From positions 1 through 25,487 of the forward strand of contig JBIOYQ010000038.1 in the NCBI GenBank assembly GCA_044870295.1: a stretch of 25,487 nucleotides of DNA. Direction: 5' to 3'. The position numbers were made by a program, and so were the translations under genes. The notes beneath the pieces were generated by a model. The model was not told the DNA's origin and made no database searches. It was given only the letters and a program-made list of their open reading frames with translations. Below, in pieces: positions 13,493 to 20,981 of the stretch (position 1 is the stretch's first letter; every line of letters starts with the position of its first letter). This DNA is from AC-52 sp044870295 (GTDB lineage: Bacteria; Actinomycetota; UBA4738).

Positions 13493-14629
13493 TCACGGAC
13501 CGAGGGGTCGAACTCCCAACGTCACGGTGAGGGACGTCGTGCCGCCGTCGGAAGAGACCACCTCGACGGTGGCCTTGTCGCCCGGCTTCTTCGAGGAGAT
13601 GGCGTCCCGGAGTTGGTCATCGGTGTCGATGGCCGTGCCGTCGAAGCTGACGATGACCGTGCCGATCTCGATCCCGGCCGTCTCGGCGGGACCCCCCGGG
13701 GCCAGGGCGACGACGTAGGCGCCGTGGTCGACGGGCAGCTGGAACTGGGCGGCCAGGCCGGCGTCCACCGTTTGCGTCGAAACCCCGAGGTAGGCGACGG
13801 GCGCGTTGGGATGCTCGATGGCCTGGGTCACGATGGGCTTCGCCGCATCGACGGCGATGGCGAAGCCGATGTTCTCGGCGCCCGCGTTGCCGGCGGTGTT
13901 GATCCCGATCACGTTCCCCGCCAGGTCGACGAGCGGCCCTCCCGAATTCCCCGGATTGATGGCCGCGTCGGTCTGGAGGGCGTCCTGGATGGTCCGAGTG
14001 AGGTTCTGCTCGGGATCCTGGACCTGCACCGTCCGGGCCAGCGACGACAGGATGCCGTCGGTCACGGTCGGACCCCCGGGCAGCGCCAGCGCGTAGCCCA
14101 GCGCCACCACCCGCTCCCCCACCGCCAGGTCCGCCGAGCTCCCCATGGCCACCGTTGGGAGCCCGGTGGCGTCGATCTTGACCACCGCCAGGTCGTGCTC
14201 GGAATCCCCGCCGATGACCCGGCCGTCGAAGCTCCTGCTGTCGGGCGGAGGCAAGGTGACCTTCAGGTTCAGCGCCCCCTCCACCACGTGGAAGTTCGTC
14301 ACGATCACCCCGTCGGAGCGGATGATGAACCCGGTCCCGACGCCTTTCGCCTGTTGGACTCCTCCGAAGGCGCCTTGCGTCAGCGTCGAGCTGGTGATGT
14401 TGACGACAGCCGGGGCGACCCGTTTGACCACCTGCACCACGGGATCGGCGTTGACGTCTACCGAAGCCGGCTGGCCGGCCGGCGCAAGGGAGGGAGATGA
14501 CGCCGGCCGGCCCGTTGCCGTGCTTGCGCCGTTGCTGGTGCAGGCGCCGACGAGAAGGGCCAGTCCCACCAACGCACCGGCCAGGGGGGACAGGCCTCGG
14601 AGACGGGACCTTCTCGTCACCGAGTCCAT
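13493..14629 (-). CDS. HtrA/DegP-like S1C serine protease with PDZ domain, lipoprotein
   Basis: 378 aa from ATG 14629. A 14-codon extension to a TTG is possible but runs into the terminator of the upstream gene. The N-terminus has Arg-rich residues, a hydrophobic stretch and a lipobox V-G-A-C with Cys30 as the lipidation site, then a Ser/Pro/Ala linker. The trypsin-like domain has the full triad: His114 (T-N-F-H-V-V), Asp146 (E-H-D-L-A), Ser229 (G-N-S-G-G-P). One PDZ domain (about 285-378) follows, with Y-L-G-V as its carboxylate-binding loop. It would act as an extracytoplasmic protein-quality-control protease. It is followed by the ttuB-ttuA-trmI genes on the same strand with a gap of only 14 nt, so they may share a transcript. 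Confidence 0.9.
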   Translation of the reverse strand: MDSVTRRSRLRGLSPLAGALVGLALLVGACTSNGASTATGRPASSPSLAPAGQPASVDVNADPVVQVVKRVAPAVVNITSSTLTQGAFGGVQQAKGVGTGFIIRSDGVIVTNFHVVEGALNLKVTLPPPDSRSFDGRVIGGDSEHDLAVVKIDATGLPTVAMGSSADLAVGERVVALGYALALPGGPTVTDGILSSLARTVQVQDPEQNLTRTIQDALQTDAAINPGNSGGPLVDLAGNVIGINTAGNAGAENIGFAIAVDAAKPIVTQAIEHPNAPVAYLGVSTQTVDAGLAAQFQLPVDHGAYVVALAPGGPAETAGIEIGTVIVSFDGTAIDTDDQLRDAISSKKPGDKATVEVVSSDGGTTSLTVTLGVRPLGP

Positions 14630-14669
14630 GCTAGGGATCAATCTGAAGCCGAACTGAGATCTGCCCCTC

Positions 14670-14704
14670 AAAAGCGGAAGGGGCCCCTGTCCTTCCGGGG
14701 CCCC
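14670..14704 (-). terminator. Rho-independent terminator after the 50-aa hydrophobic peptide gene
   Basis: On the minus strand a 7-bp stem CGGAAGG/CCTTCCG (14697-14691 and 14681-14675) is followed by C and TTTT (14673-14670). An alternative pairing uses two GGGGCCCC blocks (14680-14687 and 14697-14704). The T run on the minus side and the position 28 nt after the stop at 14732 fit termination of the small gene and insulation of the htrA-like gene. Confidence 0.75.
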
Positions 14705-14731
14705 TGTGCGCCACGACCTACCTGCACTTGG

Positions 14732-14884
14732 TCACCAGTAGTACCACCGCCGCTCGGGCCCGTGAAGCAGCCATCCGGCGAGCCAGAGCACGAAGAAGAT
14801 CGCCGCCACGATGAACAGCCACTTCACCACGAAGCCCAGGCCGAACAGGATCGCCACCAGCAGGAGCAGCAGGAGAATCGCCAC
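14732..14884 (-). CDS. Small hydrophobic membrane protein (50 aa, two helices)
   Basis: 50 aa from GTG 14884 with a strong GAGGAGG 5 nt upstream. The sequence is almost entirely two membrane helices: V-A-I-L-L-L-L-L-L-V-A-I-L-F-G-L-G-F, then V-K-W-L-F-I-V-A-A-I-F-F-V-L-W-L-A-G-W-L-L. It ends H-G-P-E-R-R-W-Y-Y-W. This matches a widespread family of tiny hydrophobic proteins (lmo0937-like) with the L-F-G-x-G-F-x-x-K start and W-Y-x-W end. The family is tied to general stress in Gram-positives; the exact role is unknown. It has a SigF/SigB-like promoter upstream and a terminator downstream, so it is a stand-alone unit. Confidence 0.8.
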   Translation of the reverse strand: MAILLLLLLVAILFGLGFVVKWLFIVAAIFFVLWLAGWLLHGPERRWYYW

Positions 14885-14938
14885 ATCAACCTCCTCTTCG
14901 GTCAGGCGAACCGGCCCGCGGTTTGATCGCTCGTGTGG

Positions 14939-14964
14939 ATACCCGCGCGCCGAACAGGCAAAAC
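14939..14964 (-). promoter_or_regulatory. SigF/SigB-like general-stress promoter for the 50-aa membrane protein
   Basis: On the minus strand GTTT (14964 to 14961), 16-bp spacer, GGGTAT (14944 to 14939). This fits the GTTT-N15-17-GGGTAT/A pattern of actinobacterial SigF and Streptomyces SigB promoters. The start codon is 54 nt after the -10, leaving room for a leader with the GAGGAGG ribosome site. Confidence 0.6.
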
Positions 14965-14978
14965 GACCACCGACCGCG

Positions 14979-15578
14979 TCAGCAGGACCTCACCCACGCC
15001 GCCAGGTCGACCGCCTCGGGCGGGCCCGGCAGGAGCCGAACCGTGGCCAGGTGGGGCAGGTGGGTCGTATGGAACGCGCCGAGACCGGCGCCCGCCCCGG
15101 CGAGGAGGGCCGCCGCCAACGGCGCTTCATGCGTCACCCCCAGCACCAGGCCGTCGGGGACGATCGACTCCGCATCCCGAGCCCAGTCCAAGATCCGTTC
15201 GGCGGCGACGGAGAGGGGCTCGTCCAAGTCGGCGGACGCGGGATCCTGCGCGTACAGCTCGAGGAGGTGGGGGTCTCGCTCGCGGATGCGGCTCCAGGGC
15301 AACCCTTGCCACCGGACCCAGAACGACCACTCGATGAGGCGGTCGTCCACGGCCACCGAGATGCCGTGGGGTTCGGCCAGGATCTCGGCGGTCTCCGTGG
15401 CCCGCTCCAGAGGGCTGGCGAACACGGCCCTCACCGGCGCCGCCCTCAGCGCGGACGCCAGCCCCTTGGCCTCCTGCCTCCCCTGGTCCGAGAGGTGGAA
15501 GCCGGGAAGTCGGGCGTAGACGAGGCCGTCGGGATTCCACACCTGGGCGTGTCGGACGCCGACGATCATTCGGGCCAT
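14979..15578 (-). CDS. Histidine phosphatase superfamily protein (phosphoglycerate-mutase-like)
   Basis: 199 aa. The phosphohistidine motif is V-R-H-A (Arg9, His10; RHA instead of the more common RHG). The other expected residues are Arg59 in A-S-P-L-E-R-A-T-E-T-A, Glu83 in L-I-E-W, and the second histidine in G-V-T-H-E-A-P (His150). This is the broad-specificity branch that includes SixA-like and cobalamin/sugar-phosphate phosphatases; the substrate cannot be told from sequence. ATG 15569 (MIVGVRH) is an alternative start; neither has a Shine-Dalgarno sequence. It follows the two-helix membrane protein by 22 nt and is probably co-transcribed with it. Confidence 0.88.
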   Translation of the reverse strand: MARMIVGVRHAQVWNPDGLVYARLPGFHLSDQGRQEAKGLASALRAAPVRAVFASPLERATETAEILAEPHGISVAVDDRLIEWSFWVRWQGLPWSRIRERDPHLLELYAQDPASADLDEPLSVAAERILDWARDAESIVPDGLVLGVTHEAPLAAALLAGAGAGLGAFHTTHLPHLATVRLLPGPPEAVDLAAWVRSC

Positions 15579-15600
15579 GAGGCCGCCGGGCCGGACGGGG

Positions 15601-15828
15601 CTATCTCTGGACCAGCCGCCACAGGGATCCGGCGAACCCGACGGCGATCAGCAGGCCTCCGAGCAGGTGCATCCATTTCTCCCTGCGGTGGTCGGCGTCG
15701 CTGGGGCCGGTGTAGGAACGGCTGGCCAAGATCATGAGCAGGGAGCCCGCGGCCAGGATGAGAGCCCCGAGGATGCCGGCTGCGAGGGAGATTTCCTCGA
15801 TTGCCTTGGTGCTCACGGGCTCCAACAT
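15601..15828 (-). CDS. Small two-helix membrane protein, unknown function
   Basis: 75 aa from ATG 15828 (or 71 aa from GTG 15816, which has GGAG 3 nt upstream). Two hydrophobic segments, L-A-A-G-I-L-G-A-L-I-L-A-A-G-S-L-L-M-I-L and L-L-G-G-L-L-I-A-V-G-F-A-G-S-L-W, are joined by a charged loop (Y-T-G-P-S-D-A-D-H-R-R-E-K-W). I do not recognise the family. It is transcribed divergently from the lipoprotein/FtsH-like unit and lies just upstream of the histidine phosphatase. A longer frame to 15933 would overlap the lipoprotein start and its promoter, so it is less likely. Confidence 0.6.
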   Translation of the reverse strand: MLEPVSTKAIEEISLAAGILGALILAAGSLLMILASRSYTGPSDADHRREKWMHLLGGLLIAVGFAGSLWRLVQR

Positions 15829-15861
15829 ACTTGGTCCGCCGGGAATCGAGTCGAAAGGTCC

Positions 15862-15891
15862 CTGAACTTTCCGCCTTCGGGGCGCGATAAT
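15862..15891 (+). promoter_or_regulatory. Promoter of the lipoprotein/FtsH-like operon
   Basis: -35 CTGAAC (15862-15867), 18-bp spacer, -10 GATAAT (15886-15891). The ATG follows 5 nt later and an in-frame GTG 8 nt later, so the transcript is probably leaderless. No Shine-Dalgarno sequence precedes the start. Confidence 0.6.
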
Positions 15892-15896
15892 TACGA

Positions 15897-16580
15897 ATGG
15901 TGTCCTCGGGCAAGCTTCAGCGCCGACGCTCACGAGGGACGGCCTTCCTCGCGCTCATGGTGGGGCTGGTCGTTCTCTCCGTTTCCTGCTCGAGCTCGGG
16001 CTTCATGTACGTGAGCAGCTCGGACCGGCGCGCGTACTTCAAGGTACCGGCCGGCTGGAAGTTCTACGACAAGCGGGACATCCTGGTGGCATCGGGACAG
16101 AGTCTCTCCGCGGCCACCAACGAGCAGATCCCGTGGCTGATCGCCTTCGACTCGGATCCCACGCCGAACCTCGATCACATCCTCTCCTTGGGCGACGCTC
16201 CGGCGCACCCGGTGGTCGAGGCTCGTGTCCAGAAGCTGACGTTCCAGATCCGCGATCAGCTCTCGTTGGCCGGGATCCGCAACGTGATCTACCCCGTCGA
16301 TCAACTACTCCAGGTCAATGCCGCGGAGGTCCTCTCGTACAAGGACGTCGTGCTCCCGGGAGGGCTCCACGGGAATCGCATCATGTACGACGTCATCCCC
16401 AACGGCGCCACCGGCGTGGCTTCCGGGGGGACCGTCATCCGCGTCATCCAGACCGCCGTGGTGGATGCTTCGACGAACACGCTGTACATCTTCCTGGTGC
16501 GGTGCGAGTCGCACTGCTTCCAGGCGAACAAGTCGTTGATCGACCAGATCGCCGACTCGTGGACGGTAAAGGAGCGGTGA
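15897..16580 (+). CDS. Predicted lipoprotein co-transcribed with FtsH-like protease
   Basis: 227 aa. Basic N-terminus (K-L-Q-R-R-R-S-R), hydrophobic core, then V-L-S-V-S-C-S-S-S-G, with Cys31 as the likely lipidation residue (the -3 residue Ser is not ideal). The mature part begins with V-S-S-S-D-R-R-A-Y-F-K-V-P-A-G-W-K-F-Y, resembling the start of PsbP/LpqN-like lipoproteins that read 'F-x-V-P-x-G-W'. A pair of cysteines near the end (C-E-S-H-C) could form a disulfide. The stop is one base before the FtsH-like start, and the ribosome site of the protease (AAAGGAG) lies within this gene. Tight coupling suggests the lipoprotein works with the protease on the outer face of the membrane. Function unknown. 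Confidence 0.75.
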   Translation: MVSSGKLQRRRSRGTAFLALMVGLVVLSVSCSSSGFMYVSSSDRRAYFKVPAGWKFYDKRDILVASGQSLSAATNEQIPWLIAFDSDPTPNLDHILSLGDAPAHPVVEARVQKLTFQIRDQLSLAGIRNVIYPVDQLLQVNAAEVLSYKDVVLPGGLHGNRIMYDVIPNGATGVASGGTVIRVIQTAVVDASTNTLYIFLVRCESHCFQANKSLIDQIADSWTVKER

Positions 16581-16581
16581 G

Positions 16582-19035
16582 ATGACCGAAGAGATCCAGC
16601 CGGCACTGCCGCCGCGAGCCGATGACCAACCGTCGTCTCCTCCCGCGCGGTTCACCAGCCGTCCCCGCGACGACGAACGCACCACCAGGAAACCGCTCGA
16701 CTTCTGGGATCGCATCAAACTGATCCTGCTCTTCCTCGGGTCGTGGCTCCTGCTGTTCTGGGCGAACGTTGCGCAATTCGACCCGGCCATCTCTACCCGT
16801 GAGGCGTTCAACCAGACCCTCCGCTCCTATTGGTGGCTGCTGGCCCTGGCGGGCCTCGAGGTACTGCGCCAACTCCATTACCTGGTCAGCGAGCACTCGC
16901 CCAGGTATCACCGGCGATGGAGCAGGATCTGGTCGCGCCTCGAGAAGCGCACGGGGACGATGAAGGCATGGACCCGGTACCGCGTCAGCCGTGTGCTCAA
17001 GGTGTTCTTCGTCTTCGTGATCCTGGACCTGGTGCTGGCGAAGGTCTACCACCTGCCGCCGGCCACCGCCATGATCCAGATCCCGATCGTGCTCACCAAG
17101 GCTCTCCCGTTCGCCTTTCAGCTGGCGTTCGCGTTCTTCTTCATCGCCTTCCAGTTCATCGGGCTCTTCTGGCTGCTGTCGAAGGGCGGCAGCGAGGTCT
17201 TCAGGCCCGATGAGATCGAGACCCGGTTCGGGGACGTCAAGGGTCAGGATCGCGTGCTGGAGAAGGTCAAAGAGACCGTGCTGTTCCTGGAGAACCCGGG
17301 TGCCATCGAGTCACGAGGAGGAAAGGTCCCCAAGGGCATCCTCCTGTGGGGCCCTCCAGGAACCGGGAAGACGATGATGGCGAAGGCGGTCGCCGGCGAG
17401 ACCAGCAAGCCCTTCATCTCGGTCGAACCCGCCGCCTTCCAGAACATGTTCTTCGGCGTGGGACCCCTGAAGGTCAAGGCGCTGTTCCGGAAGGCACGGA
17501 AGTTGGCGCTCCGGCATGGCGGCGTGATCATGTTCTTCGACGAGGCAGACTCATTGGGGAACAGAGGGATCGCGGTCGGAGGCGGTCCGCCGGGCCGCAT
17601 GACGAGCCACTCCCCCGCGTCGGTGCAGTGCAACGGGACGGCCTATCTCGGATCGCAGGCGCAGTTCCTGCTGCTGCACCAGAGCATGACGCCCGACCCG
17701 ATTGGCCCGAAGCGCGACGGCATCATCGCCGGCATGGGGATGGGCGGGGGTGGCATGGGGATCCTGCCGATGCTGCTCTCCGAGCTGGATGGCATGGAGA
17801 AGCCTCGGGGGTTCATCAACCGGCACATCCGCCGGTTCCTCGGCATGAAGCCGAGGCCGCCCTTCAAGTACCGGATCCTCACGTTCATGGCCACGAACAT
17901 GCCCGAGGCCCTCGATCCCGCCCTGCTGCGACCGGGTCGGATCGAGCGCATGTACAAGGTGGGCTACCCGTCGAAGCAGGGCCGCATCGACACCTACAAC
18001 CGGTACCTCGGCAAGGTGAGGCACGTGCTCACGGAGGAGCACGTCGACAAGATCGCCACGATCACGCCCTACTACGGAGGGGCGGCGATCGAGGACCTCG
18101 TCAACGCGGCCCTCATCAACGCCATCGAGGAAGGCCGTGAGGCGATCGAGTGGAAGGACATGGTCAAGGCCAAGCAGCTCAAGGAGCTGGGGCCGCCCGA
18201 GGACGTGGAGTACATCGAACGCGAGCGGCACGCGGTGGCGATCCACGAAGCCTGCCATGCGGTCGCGGCCTACCGGGTCCGCCACCACCTGACCATCGAC
18301 ATCGCCACGATCGAGAAGGGCGGCAGCTATCTGGGCATGGTCGCTTCCATCCCGCCGGAGGACCAGTTCACCCACTGGCGCACCGAGTTCGAGGCCGACG
18401 TGATGGTCGGGCTCGCCTCCTTGGCGGGAGAACGGATGTTCTTCGGAGGGGACAGCTCCTCCGGTGTCTCGGCGGACCTCGAGGGCGCCACCACGCTCAC
18501 GACGTTCATGGAGGGGTACTGGGGCATGGGGACCACCGTGTCGGTCCATGGGGTGACCAATCGCCTCGGCGTGATCGGGGCCGGCAAGGACGAGGAGAAG
18601 CAGAAGGACCGCGTCCTGTCCCACCTGGGTGCGCGGATCGAGCAGAAGCTCCAGGAGCTGCTGGAGCGCACGCAGTCGCTGCTCGAGGACAATCGGCGGG
18701 AGATCCTCGCCTTGGCGCATGCGCTGGAGACGACCAAGACCCTGACCGGCGAAGACGTCATCGCCATCATTGAGGGACGTGAAGGTCCGCTGATCGATGG
18801 ACGCCCCTACCACGCGAAGGAGTTTCTCGAGCAGGCGAAGGCGTACCACGAGCGCGTGCTGGCAGCGCACCAGCATCACGGCAAGGTCGAGGAGTCCCTT
18901 CCGGTTCTGGTGCCCGCCGTCGTCGGTGCGGCCGGTCAGCAGGGGAACGGCGAGGTGCCGGACCGACCGGACACATCGGGCAACGGTGAGGCCACGGGAC
19001 CGCGAGCCGTGGCGGAGGGTGAGACCGAAGCCTAG
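16582..19035 (+). CDS. FtsH-like membrane AAA ATPase / M41 zinc protease with extra helices and AAA insertions
   Basis: 817 aa. AAAGGAG lies 7 nt before ATG 16582. A Pro-rich N-tail (1-35) is followed by about four hydrophobic segments (46-63, 83-97, 140-156, 165-199), against two in ordinary FtsH, and no typical periplasmic domain. The AAA module has Walker A G-P-P-G-T-G-K-T (257-264), pore loop F-F-G-V-G (290-294), Walker B V-I-M-F-F-D-E (315-321), and A-T-N-M-P-E-A-L-D-P-A-L-L-R-P-G-R (437-453). Two insertions occur inside the AAA core: about 55 residues (roughly 330-395, with a Gly/Met run) and about 20 residues (roughly 408-428). The M41 domain has H-E-A-C-H (555-559) and the third metal ligand Asp632 in S-A-D-L-E-G-A-T, so it should be proteolytically active. 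The C-terminal helical region is followed by a Gly/Glu-rich tail. It is not the housekeeping FtsH by sequence. Confidence 0.88.
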   Translation: MTEEIQPALPPRADDQPSSPPARFTSRPRDDERTTRKPLDFWDRIKLILLFLGSWLLLFWANVAQFDPAISTREAFNQTLRSYWWLLALAGLEVLRQLHYLVSEHSPRYHRRWSRIWSRLEKRTGTMKAWTRYRVSRVLKVFFVFVILDLVLAKVYHLPPATAMIQIPIVLTKALPFAFQLAFAFFFIAFQFIGLFWLLSKGGSEVFRPDEIETRFGDVKGQDRVLEKVKETVLFLENPGAIESRGGKVPKGILLWGPPGTGKTMMAKAVAGETSKPFISVEPAAFQNMFFGVGPLKVKALFRKARKLALRHGGVIMFFDEADSLGNRGIAVGGGPPGRMTSHSPASVQCNGTAYLGSQAQFLLLHQSMTPDPIGPKRDGIIAGMGMGGGGMGILPMLLSELDGMEKPRGFINRHIRRFLGMKPRPPFKYRILTFMATNMPEALDPALLRPGRIERMYKVGYPSKQGRIDTYNRYLGKVRHVLTEEHVDKIATITPYYGGAAIEDLVNAALINAIEEGREAIEWKDMVKAKQLKELGPPEDVEYIERERHAVAIHEACHAVAAYRVRHHLTIDIATIEKGGSYLGMVASIPPEDQFTHWRTEFEADVMVGLASLAGERMFFGGDSSSGVSADLEGATTLTTFMEGYWGMGTTVSVHGVTNRLGVIGAGKDEEKQKDRVLSHLGARIEQKLQELLERTQSLLEDNRREILALAHALETTKTLTGEDVIAIIEGREGPLIDGRPYHAKEFLEQAKAYHERVLAAHQHHGKVEESLPVLVPAVVGAAGQQGNGEVPDRPDTSGNGEATGPRAVAEGETEA

Positions 19036-19041
19036 GGACCC

Positions 19042-19470
19042 TCAGTTCCCGGGCCAGACCTTCAGCGTCAAGCCCTCCACCTGCTGACGCACCGGCGGAG
19101 GGCCGCCGAGCTTCCGCAGGTACGCCTCCACCACGTAGGCGAGGCACCCCTCCATGGCATGCCCGCCCACTGTCGAGCCGTCCGGACCGGACAACAGCAA
19201 GTGAAGATGGATGAACGGCGCGCCGTCCCGGATGGAGACGTTGCCCAGCCCCGAGCTGATCTCGACGTGCCCCGTCGGGATCTTCAGGTACTCGCTGGTC
19301 TTCGGGTCGAAGTACCCGACCACCGCCGCCTCCAGGCCCCCGATCACCTGAATCGTGCCGGCCTCCACCCCCAACTCGGCGACTGCCTGGTTCAGCCCCT
19401 CCAGGAGGTCTTCGCCGCGCGCCAGGGAGATGAACGCGGCGTTGCCGTCATCGGATGGATAGGTCCTCAC
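19042..19470 (-). CDS. PPC/DUF296 domain protein
   Basis: 142 aa from GTG 19470, with GGGAG 6 nt upstream. The whole protein is one PPC (DUF296) domain: R-G-E-D-L-L-E-G-L near the start, G-T-I-Q-V-I-G-G-L, G-H-V-E-I-S-S-G-L-G-N-V-S, P-F-I-H-L-H-L-L-L-S, and G-G-H-A-M-E-G near the end. The two His-rich segments (H-L-H and G-G-H) face each other in the trimeric fold and probably bind a metal or ligand. In plants the domain accompanies AT-hooks; bacterial stand-alone versions have no agreed function. The gene ends 6 nt from the stop of the FtsH-like gene (convergent) and starts 16 nt after DUF2277. Confidence 0.85.
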   Translation of the reverse strand: MRTYPSDDGNAAFISLARGEDLLEGLNQAVAELGVEAGTIQVIGGLEAAVVGYFDPKTSEYLKIPTGHVEISSGLGNVSIRDGAPFIHLHLLLSGPDGSTVGGHAMEGCLAYVVEAYLRKLGGPPPVRQQVEGLTLKVWPGN

Positions 19471-19486
19471 CGAGGGCTCCCGTTCG

Positions 19487-19726
19487 TCACGCGGTGGTCG
19501 AGGCTTCCGCTGCTCTCTTGACCCGTGCTCCGGGCCGCAGGGAGGACAGCAGGCGGCGCGAGGCCTCAGCCACCTCCCGGACCGCGGCGTCGAACGCCTC
19601 GGTGTTGGCGGGCGACGGCGAACGGTAGCCGCTCACCTTCCGCACGAACTGCAGCGCTGCGGCGTCGATCTCTTCGTCGGTGGCCGGCCCGTCCGGCCGG
19701 CGGAGGGTCTTGATGCTTCGGCACAT
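19487..19726 (-). CDS. DUF2277 family protein
   Basis: 79 aa from ATG 19726. The sequence opens M-C-R-S-I-K-T-L-R-R-P and continues A-T-D-E-E-I-D-A-A-A-L-Q-F-V-R-K-V-S-G-Y-R-S-P-S, the signature of DUF2277, a short helical family of unknown function. A longer frame to 19765 is less likely because the conserved family start is the Met at 19726. A TACGGT box (19739 to 19734) lies 7 nt before this ATG and overlaps the end of the permease gene, suggesting a leaderless transcript. It is followed by the DUF296 gene. Confidence 0.88.
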   Translation of the reverse strand: MCRSIKTLRRPDGPATDEEIDAAALQFVRKVSGYRSPSPANTEAFDAAVREVAEASRRLLSSLRPGARVKRAAEASTTA

Positions 19727-19730
19727 GCCC

Positions 19731-20981
19731 CTAACCGTAGCGGATCCTCGGATCCAGCACCGCATACATGATGTCCGCCACCATGTTGAACAGGATGATG
19801 GCGAACACCGTCACCATGACCCACGGCAGGACCTGCTGGAAGTCGCCCCTCCCGAAGGCGTTGATGAAGAACCGCCCCATGCCCGGGTACTCGAAGATCT
19901 GCTCGGTGATGATCAGACCGCCGAAGATGGCGCCGACGTCGAGCGCCAGCTGTGTGGACAGCGGGATCAGGGCGTTCCGCATGGCGTGGCGCACCACCAC
20001 CCGGCGCTCCCGGAGGCCCTTGGCCCGAGCGGTCCGCAGGTAGTCGCTGTGCAGCACTTCCAGCATGGAAGCGCGCATGTACCGGCTGTACACCGCGATG
20101 ATCTGCACCGCCAGCACCAGCATGGGCAGGATCAGGTGCCGGAGGCGATCGATGAGGTCGAACCCTTCGTGTCCCGGCGTGTATAAGCCCGCCGTTGGCA
20201 GCAACGGGTTGTGGAGATGGAGCAGCTGGGTCAGCATCACCCCGAAGAAGATCTGTAGGAGCAGGGCGAACCAGAAGTTCGGGATGGACAGACCGAGGAA
20301 CGCTCCCCCGGTGGAGACGTGATCGAACCAGGAGTACTGGCGCAGCGCGGAATAGACGCCGACGGAGACACCGATCACCAGCGACACCGCGGTGGCGACC
20401 AGCCCCAGCACCAGGGAGTTGGCCAGCGCGGTTCGGATGTCGGGGAGGACCGGACGGTTCGACAGGACCGACCGTCCCCAGTCTCCCCGCGCGAAGTGGC
20501 CGAACCATGTCGTGTACTGGACGAACAACCCGCGGTCCAGCCCGAGTTCGTGCTTGAGCCGGGCGCAGCTCCCCGGGGTCTGGTGCGGCGCGATGTTGCA
20601 CGCGCCCAGCGGATCGATGCTGGTTCGGATCACCACGAACACCAGGATGCTGGCCACCAGCAGCACCGGGATGGAGATGAGCACCCGGCGGACGATGAAA
20701 CGGAACATTCCCGACCTCCCTCCCGAGATGGCGCCTCGCCGCTCCTCCACCAGCGAGCGGACCCGTTCGCGCGGAGCCGTGCGGACCAGATCCCCGACCG
20801 CCCACATCCACACCCCCGCCACCGGCCCGACCCGGCCGCCGGCCGCCCGGTCCCGCAGCCGGTCGCGGAACAGCTGGACCATGTCGCCGGCGAACTCGCG
20901 CCGAAAGCCGTTCGGATACAGGACGAGGAGCCTGCGGTAGAGGCCCGCATGGCGAGCCAGCCGGGAATCCCGATCGATCAC
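19731..20981 (-). CDS. DppB/OppB-type ABC permease with PadR-associated N-terminal prefix domain
   Basis: 416 aa from GTG 20981, which overlaps the padR stop (GTGA). Residues about 13-75 (Y-R-R-L-L-V-L-Y-P-N-G-F-R-R-E-F, then M-V-Q-L-F-R-D-R-L-R-D) resemble the cytoplasmic prefix found before FtsX-type 'orphan' permeases of acidobacteria and near PadR genes. Residues 92-416 are a complete DppB-like permease: M-F-R-F-I-V-R-R-V-L-I-S-I-P, about six membrane helices, and the EAA loop A-R-A-K-G-L-R-E-R-R-V-V-V-R-H-A. An internal ATG at 20708 (Met92) has GGAGG 6 nt upstream, so the permease may also be made alone. No dppC, ATPase or binding-protein gene is adjacent. Confidence 0.85.
   Translation of the reverse strand: MIDRDSRLARHAGLYRRLLVLYPNGFRREFAGDMVQLFRDRLRDRAAGGRVGPVAGVWMWAVGDLVRTAPRERVRSLVEERRGAISGGRSGMFRFIVRRVLISIPVLLVASILVFVVIRTSIDPLGACNIAPHQTPGSCARLKHELGLDRGLFVQYTTWFGHFARGDWGRSVLSNRPVLPDIRTALANSLVLGLVATAVSLVIGVSVGVYSALRQYSWFDHVSTGGAFLGLSIPNFWFALLLQIFFGVMLTQLLHLHNPLLPTAGLYTPGHEGFDLIDRLRHLILPMLVLAVQIIAVYSRYMRASMLEVLHSDYLRTARAKGLRERRVVVRHAMRNALIPLSTQLALDVGAIFGGLIITEQIFEYPGMGRFFINAFGRGDFQQVLPWVMVTVFAIILFNMVADIMYAVLDPRIRYG
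19734..19739 (-). promoter_or_regulatory. Candidate -10 box for leaderless DUF2277 mRNA
   Basis: TACGGT on the minus strand followed by 7 nt and ATG 19726. It is situated at the end of the permease coding region. No -35 is evident. Confidence 0.4.

Noticed and set aside
17551..18879. 442-codon minus-strand frame opposite the FtsH-like gene
   Set aside because: Shadow of the AAA/M41 coding strand; catalytic motifs are on the plus strand.
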